This document shows, piece after piece, positions 60,549 to 64,000 of a DNA stretch of 64,000 nt. The first letter of the stretch is position 1. Each line of letters starts with the position of its first letter. The notes beneath the pieces were generated by a model. That model had not been told where the DNA came from and did no database searches. It saw nothing but the letters and a program-made list of their open reading frames with translations. The stretch comes from Streptomyces xinghaiensis S187 (GTDB lineage Bacteria; Actinomycetota; Actinomycetes; Streptomycetales; Streptomycetaceae). The position numbers were made by a program, and so were the translations under genes. The DNA is taken from NCBI RefSeq assembly GCF_000220705.2, contig NZ_CP023202.1:1240001-1304000 (forward strand). The letters run 5' to 3'.

Positions 60549-60970
60549 CGGTGTGCCCTCTCCTTGATCCGTTCGGCATCGGCCTTCATGCCGCTGATCG
60601 CCTCCTCGGGCATCAGCGGTGCCGCCTCCCGGGTCTGCTTGCGGCCGAGCGCCGCCAGGATCCCGGCGAAGGCGAAGAGCGCCGCCGCCCCGATCAGGGC
60701 GGCGGCCCACACCGGCAGGACCAGGGCGAGTGCGGCGATCCCCGCCGCCACCAGCGCCTGGAACGCCACGAAGGCCACAACGCCCGCCCCGCCGAACAGC
60801 CCGCCCCCGAGGCCGGCCCGCTTGCCCTTGCGGGCCAGCTCGGCCTGGGCGAGCCGCATCTCACCGCGTACCAGGTCGGACAGTTGCTCGGCGGCCTGCT
60901 TGACGAGGTCGCCTGCCGACGGTTCGCCGGTGCCGCCTCCGGGCGGCCGTCGGTTCACGGTCGTGGTCAC
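60545..60970 (-). CDS. Phage_holin_3_6/YqjE-like membrane protein
   Basis: A 141-residue protein with an amphipathic N-terminal helix (SAGDLVKQAAEQLSDLVRGEMRLAQAELARKGKRAGLGGGLF) and two membrane helices (FVAFQALVAAGIAALALVLPVW, AALIGAAALFAFAGILAALG). This is the actinobacterial putative-superfamily III holin family, generally a housekeeping membrane protein. The start is the GTG at 60970. It forms an operon with DUF3618 and DUF4235 genes. Confidence 0.87.
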   Translation of the reverse strand: MTTTVNRRPPGGGTGEPSAGDLVKQAAEQLSDLVRGEMRLAQAELARKGKRAGLGGGLFGGAGVVAFVAFQALVAAGIAALALVLPVWAAALIGAAALFAFAGILAALGRKQTREAAPLMPEEAISGMKADAERIKERAHR

Positions 60971-61070
60971 TGGTGTCTTCCTCCCTCATGAACATGACTT
61001 CCTCGTAGCGGCCCAGTGCCAGGACGAGGCCGAGCATGGCCATCGGTATGAGTACGGCGAATACCGCCAT
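60861..61070 (-). CDS. Small single-helix membrane protein
   Basis: A possible 69-residue protein beginning MAVFAVLIPMAMLGLVLALGR and YEEVMFM, a membrane helix followed by a charged tail, with AAGGA 9 nt before the ATG at 61070. Its 3' part overlaps the start of the holin-like gene by 110 bp and reads Arg-rich there, so the true extent or reality of this gene is uncertain. Confidence 0.45.
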   Translation of the reverse strand: MAVFAVLIPMAMLGLVLALGRYEEVMFMREEDTSDHDREPTAARRRHRRTVGRRPRQAGRRATVRPGTR

Positions 61071-61202
61071 GGCCCTGGTCCTTCCCTGGGGAACAGTCAC
61101 GCTCTGCGACGAACGTCACGGGCCTTGAAGGCGAGTGACCATTCCCTTTCGGGTCAAACCGGACTTTCTTCCGACTGATGAGCCTGTTCTGTCACCGGGT
61201 AG

Positions 61203-61241
61203 GGCTCGGACCCGGGATCCCTGAATTCCCGGGCCCGAGCC
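61203..61241. terminator. Hairpin followed by a T-rich stretch
   Basis: GGCTCGG (61203-61209) pairs with CCGAGCC (61235-61241), and CCCGGGA (61211-61217) with TCCCGGG (61227-61233). On the plus strand it is followed by CTTCCTTTTCCCC. It lies downstream of the minus-strand DUF6158 gene and can shield both sides. Confidence 0.65.
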
Positions 61242-61371
61242 TTCCTTTTCCCCACTCACGGCCACTCCGGCCGTGCACCGGGTCCCCCGGCCCGTATCCG
61301 CCAAACACCGCGGCGGGCCGGCGGGACCGGAACTCCGGGGCGGCCGGCCGCGGCCCCCGCCCCGGAGCGGC

Positions 61372-61617
61372 TCAGGGCTCGCGGGCCCGCGCCCCCTCCC
61401 GGGTGCGGGACGGCGTCACCTGCCGGCGCGGGTGGCGCCGCAGATACTCGCCCTCCAGTTCGGCCATCCGCGAGTTGTGGGCGACCAGCGCGTCCGGCGC
61501 GCCGTGCAGCAGCGTCTCGTGCCGGGTCCGGTGGACCGACTCCAGCTCCTTCAGCAGCTGCCGCTCGTCCAGGTCGGCGGGATCGACCCCGGCTCTCCGC
61601 CGTTCCGCGTCCGCCAT
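61372..61617 (-). CDS. DUF6158 family protein
   Basis: An 81-residue soluble protein with the family core GVDPADLDERQLLKELESVHRTRHETLLHGAPDALVAHNSRMAELEGEYLRRHP, mostly helical and charged. The ATG at 61617 has GAGAGGTGGAG upstream. The C-terminal tail is Arg-rich and disordered. Function unknown; it often sits with stress genes such as those here. Confidence 0.8.
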   Translation of the reverse strand: MADAERRRAGVDPADLDERQLLKELESVHRTRHETLLHGAPDALVAHNSRMAELEGEYLRRHPRRQVTPSRTREGARAREP

Positions 61618-61900
61618 GGCTCCACCTCTCTCGTCGTCTCTCGCCCCGCGGTCCCGCCCGCCCGCCGTGCGGGACGGCCCGGTCCGCTCGTGGCCCCGTC
61701 CGTGCGTGCCGCGTCCTCTCCCGTCGTCCTCTCCGTCTTCTCCGTCACGGGCCGCGCAACCGCTCCGCGGCCGGGTTCCCACGGTTCCGGCGTTCTCCCG
61801 CGTCCGGCGGGGTCTCCCGCCAGACCGGTGCCGGTCGTGTTGCCGTGGATCCATCGGGTACCCGGTTCGCACCACCGATACAGACAGTTCGGAGGAAGCA

Positions 61901-63067
61901 ATGGAACTCGCATTCCTCAACCCGGTCGTGGAGCGGCCCGGCCCCTGGGCGTCGGTCTACTTCGACACCTCCCGCGCGTCTCAGTACGCCTTCAAGGAGC
62001 AGGAGCTGGCGGCCCGCGAGGCCTGTGACGAACTGGCCGCGCAGGGCGCCGACGAGCGCACCTGCCGCACGCTGCGCGACGTGCTGAGCGAACTGCCCCG
62101 CACCGGCGCTCCCGGGCGGGCCCTCTTCGCCACCGGTGGGGAAGTCGTGCTGGACGTGCCGCTCGGCGAGGCCCCGCAGGGCCGCTCGGAGGTCAGCTGG
62201 TCGCCGGTGCCGCACCTCGGTCCGCTGCTGGAGCACCGCAGCGAGAACCCGCGGTGCCTGATCGCGTACATCGACCGCAAGGGCGCCGACTTCGAGGTCC
62301 GCGACGACTACGGCCGTGAGGAAGCCGGGCACCAGGAGGGGCAGGACTGGCCGATCCACCGCAACCGGCACGGCGCCGACTGGTCCGTCCGGCACTTCGA
62401 GCTCGCCGTCGAGGAGACCTGGGACCACAACGCCGGGGAGATCGCCAAGGCCCTCGCGGAGACCTGGGAGGAGACCGGCGCCCGGATGCTGGTCCTCGCC
62501 GGGGACGTGCGCGAGCGCCGCGCCGTGCACGACCGGCTCCCCGAGCCGCTGAAGTCCGCCTGCACCGAGACCGAGTACGGCGGCCGCGCCGCCGGCGCCC
62601 GCCGGGAGCGGCTGGACGAGGTGGTGGACGAGGCCCGCGAGAAGTACGTCCGGCAGCACACGGCGGAGCTGCTGGACCGGTTCCGCTCCCGCCGCGCCCA
62701 GGTGCCCGGCGATGTGCCGCACGACGCGGCGGAGGGCGTGCCCGCGCTGGTCGAGGCGGCGCGCGAGCACCGCATCGGCTCACTCGTCATCCGGCCCGAC
62801 GGACCCGACGTGCACCGCGAGGTGTGGGTGGGCCGCGAGCCCGACCAGATCGCCGTACGGCACACCGACATCCCGTACCTCGGCGACACCGAACCGGTCG
62901 CCGTCCGCGCCGACGACGCGCTGCTGCGCGCCGCGGCCGCGAGCGGCGCCGAGGCCGTCGTCGTGCACCGCCCGGAGGACGTCGACGGTGATCTGCCGTC
63001 CGGCGGGCTGGGCGCCCTGCTCCGCTGGCCCAGCGCCCGCGGCGAACGTCTGGAGGAATCGCTGTGA
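61901..63067 (+). CDS. baeRF2/Vms1-like protein (bacterial-archaeo-eukaryotic release factor family)
   Basis: A 388-residue protein resembling mycobacterial Rv2629 and baeRF-family proteins. There is an N-terminal beta-rich domain (PWASVYFDTSRASQYAFKEQELAAREA), the eRF1-like middle (RCLIAYIDRKGADFEVRDDYG, WSVRHFELAVEETWDHNAGEIAKALAETWEETGARMLVLAGDVRERRAV) and an L7Ae-like end (RADDALLRAAAASGAEAVVVHRPED). It may act on stalled ribosomes; the GGQ motif of true release factors is not visible. The ATG at 61901 has GGAGG at 6 nt. Confidence 0.83.
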   Translation: MELAFLNPVVERPGPWASVYFDTSRASQYAFKEQELAAREACDELAAQGADERTCRTLRDVLSELPRTGAPGRALFATGGEVVLDVPLGEAPQGRSEVSWSPVPHLGPLLEHRSENPRCLIAYIDRKGADFEVRDDYGREEAGHQEGQDWPIHRNRHGADWSVRHFELAVEETWDHNAGEIAKALAETWEETGARMLVLAGDVRERRAVHDRLPEPLKSACTETEYGGRAAGARRERLDEVVDEAREKYVRQHTAELLDRFRSRRAQVPGDVPHDAAEGVPALVEAAREHRIGSLVIRPDGPDVHREVWVGREPDQIAVRHTDIPYLGDTEPVAVRADDALLRAAAASGAEAVVVHRPEDVDGDLPSGGLGALLRWPSARGERLEESL

Positions 63068-63183
63068 CCCTCAGGAACCCCCTCCTCCGCAACCCCTTCC
63101 GCCGGAATCACCGCGCGGGCCGCCCGCCCGACCCGGCGGCGGGCCAACAGCAGCGCGGAACGAAGCAGCAGCGGGAGGACCAC

Positions 63184-63573
63184 ATGCAGCGAGGCAGCGA
63201 CCGGCTCAACGTGCACCACGACGACGAGATGAAGCACCAGCTCCAGGGGATGCTCCGCTCCGGGCACTCCACCCGGGCGGAGGAGTGGCACGACCCCGAG
63301 CCCAGCGCCGAGGACGACCCCGACACCACGCTGCGCCCGGCCCCGACCCCCGGTGTCAGCGACGAGGCCGAGGCGGAGGCCCTCCGCTCCGAACTCGCCC
63401 GCTACTTCGGCCGCACCCCCTTCCCCGGCCGGCGCGAACAGCTCCTGGGCACGCTGCGCGAACGCAACGCCCCCGAACGGCTGGTGGAGGTGATCGGCAC
63501 CCTCCCGGCGGACCAGGACTACCGCAATGTGCAGGACGTGATGGTGGCACTCGGCCGCAAGCCCCGGTCCTGA
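63184..63573 (+). CDS. DUF2795 domain protein
   Basis: A 129-residue soluble acidic protein. The N-terminal part is MQRGSDRLNVHHDDEMKHQLQGMLRSGHSTRAEEW. The C-terminal DUF2795-like domain reads ELARYFGRTPFPGRREQLLGTLRERNAPERLVEVIGTLP and DYRNVQDVMVALG. The ATG at 63184 has GGGAGG at 6 nt. A GTG at 63064 overlapping the previous stop would add 40 basic residues. Function unknown. Confidence 0.82.
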   Translation: MQRGSDRLNVHHDDEMKHQLQGMLRSGHSTRAEEWHDPEPSAEDDPDTTLRPAPTPGVSDEAEAEALRSELARYFGRTPFPGRREQLLGTLRERNAPERLVEVIGTLPADQDYRNVQDVMVALGRKPRS

Positions 63574-63855
63574 CCCGGGACGGCGGGGCGCCGGACCCCC
63601 CGGCGCGGGACGGGGCGAGTCCCCGGGACCCCGGACTATGCGGAGATACGGAGAGCGGAGACACGGAGACACGCCTTCGCCCCTCCGCGCCGCGCCGGCC
63701 GCCCCGCCCCCGTATCCCCGCATACGCCGCGCCCCCGCGGGTACTCCGGGCCGGAGAAGGAACCCCGCTCCCCGCCCTGAACCCGCGGGGACGGCGTGGG
63801 GACGGGGCCGTGACGGGCCCCGCCGGGCCCCGCGCCCCGAGGAGGCGACGAAGCC

Positions 63856-64000
63856 ATGGCACACGGACACGGACAGGCAGAACACGTACGCGACGTCATG
63901 ACCCCCGCGGTGACGGCCGTGCGCCCCGACGCGTCACTGGTCGAGGCCGCCGAGCTGATGCGCACCCACGACATCGGCGACGTCGTGGTCGTCGAGGACA
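63856..64000 (+). CDS. CBS-domain protein, N-terminal part
   Basis: The first 48 residues of a CBS-domain protein (AEHVRDVMTPAVTAVRPDASLVEAAELMRTHDIGDVVVVED), cut by the window edge. CBS pairs bind adenine nucleotides and sense energy or redox state. The ATG at 63856 has GGAGG upstream at about 10 nt. Confidence 0.88.
   Translation, partial: MAHGHGQAEHVRDVMTPAVTAVRPDASLVEAAELMRTHDIGDVVVVED

Noticed and set aside
48318..60970. Prophage remnant, because two proteins resemble holin families
   Set aside because: Both are common chromosomal membrane proteins in actinomycetes. No integrase, capsid, tail or lysin gene is present.
61178..61900. An N-terminal extension of the baeRF gene from the upstream open frame
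   Set aside because: The ATG at 61901 has a strong GGAGG, and the upstream 241 residues cross a terminator hairpin and look random.

Overview
The window is very GC-rich and has dense codon-biased genes, many ATGA/GTGA start-stop overlaps, GTG and TTG starts and a purine-rich Shine-Dalgarno. With the families present (a SARP regulator, ROK regulator, SigB/F/G-type sigma factor, ANTAR protein, MmyB-type XRE regulator, DUF4235/DUF3618/DUF2795) this points to Streptomyces or a close relative. I see no rRNA, tRNA, CRISPR array or transposase.

Layout. (1) 1-8100: the tail of an unknown gene, then a minus-strand carbohydrate operon: ROK regulator, ribose/inositol-type ABC transporter (ATPase, permease, lipoprotein), Gfo/Idh/MocA dehydrogenase and TIM-barrel isomerase. 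(2) 8558-29768: a RiPP gene cluster, the main item of interest. A small secreted protein and a SARP regulator lead a long plus-strand run: RRE/E1-like scaffold fused to what looks like a dead YcaO domain, YcaO cyclodehydratase, SagB-type azoline dehydrogenase, LanB-type glutamylating dehydratase, split LanB elimination protein, M50 metalloprotease with a PqqD-like leader-binding domain, ABC exporter (ATPase plus permease) and a second YcaO. Convergent to it, behind a strong hairpin, lies a 58-residue precursor whose last 22 residues include 20 Ser, Thr or Cys. An M20 peptidase, a 102-residue unknown and a LuxR-type regulator close the cluster. (3) 30293-43213: a PutP-like symporter fused to a SpoIIE phosphatase and HATPase, a DUF7144 membrane protein, a threonine dehydratase-like PLP enzyme, FdhD, a long-chain acyl-CoA ligase, an aldo/keto reductase, an ABC exporter behind a SoxR-box promoter, DUF402 and DUF1622 proteins. 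(4) 43774-57000: SigK/RskA-like sigma and anti-sigma pair, pterin dehydratase, XRE regulator, fatty acid desaturase, holin-like/phosphodiesterase membrane protein, ketopantoate reductase-like enzyme, two metallo-beta-lactamase-fold proteins, a DedA protein, a lysine-free aminotransferase homologue and an ANTAR protein. (5) 57222-64000: a stress-type block with a PAS/GAF protein, SigB-family sigma factor, small envelope proteins, a baeRF (eRF1-like) protein, DUF2795 and a CBS-domain protein cut by the window edge.

How the cluster should work. The leader would be bound by RRE domains; the YcaO enzymes would cyclise Cys (and perhaps Ser/Thr) to azolines and SagB oxidise them to azoles. The LanB pair would dehydrate the remaining Ser/Thr through glutamyl-tRNA, a protease would remove the leader and the ABC pair export the product. 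Only one LanB-C-type protein is present, so I see no separate enzyme for the thiopeptide pyridine ring. A linear azole- and dehydroamino-acid-containing peptide, in the general style of goadsporin, is the better guess. All functional statements come from reading motifs by eye; no database search was run.
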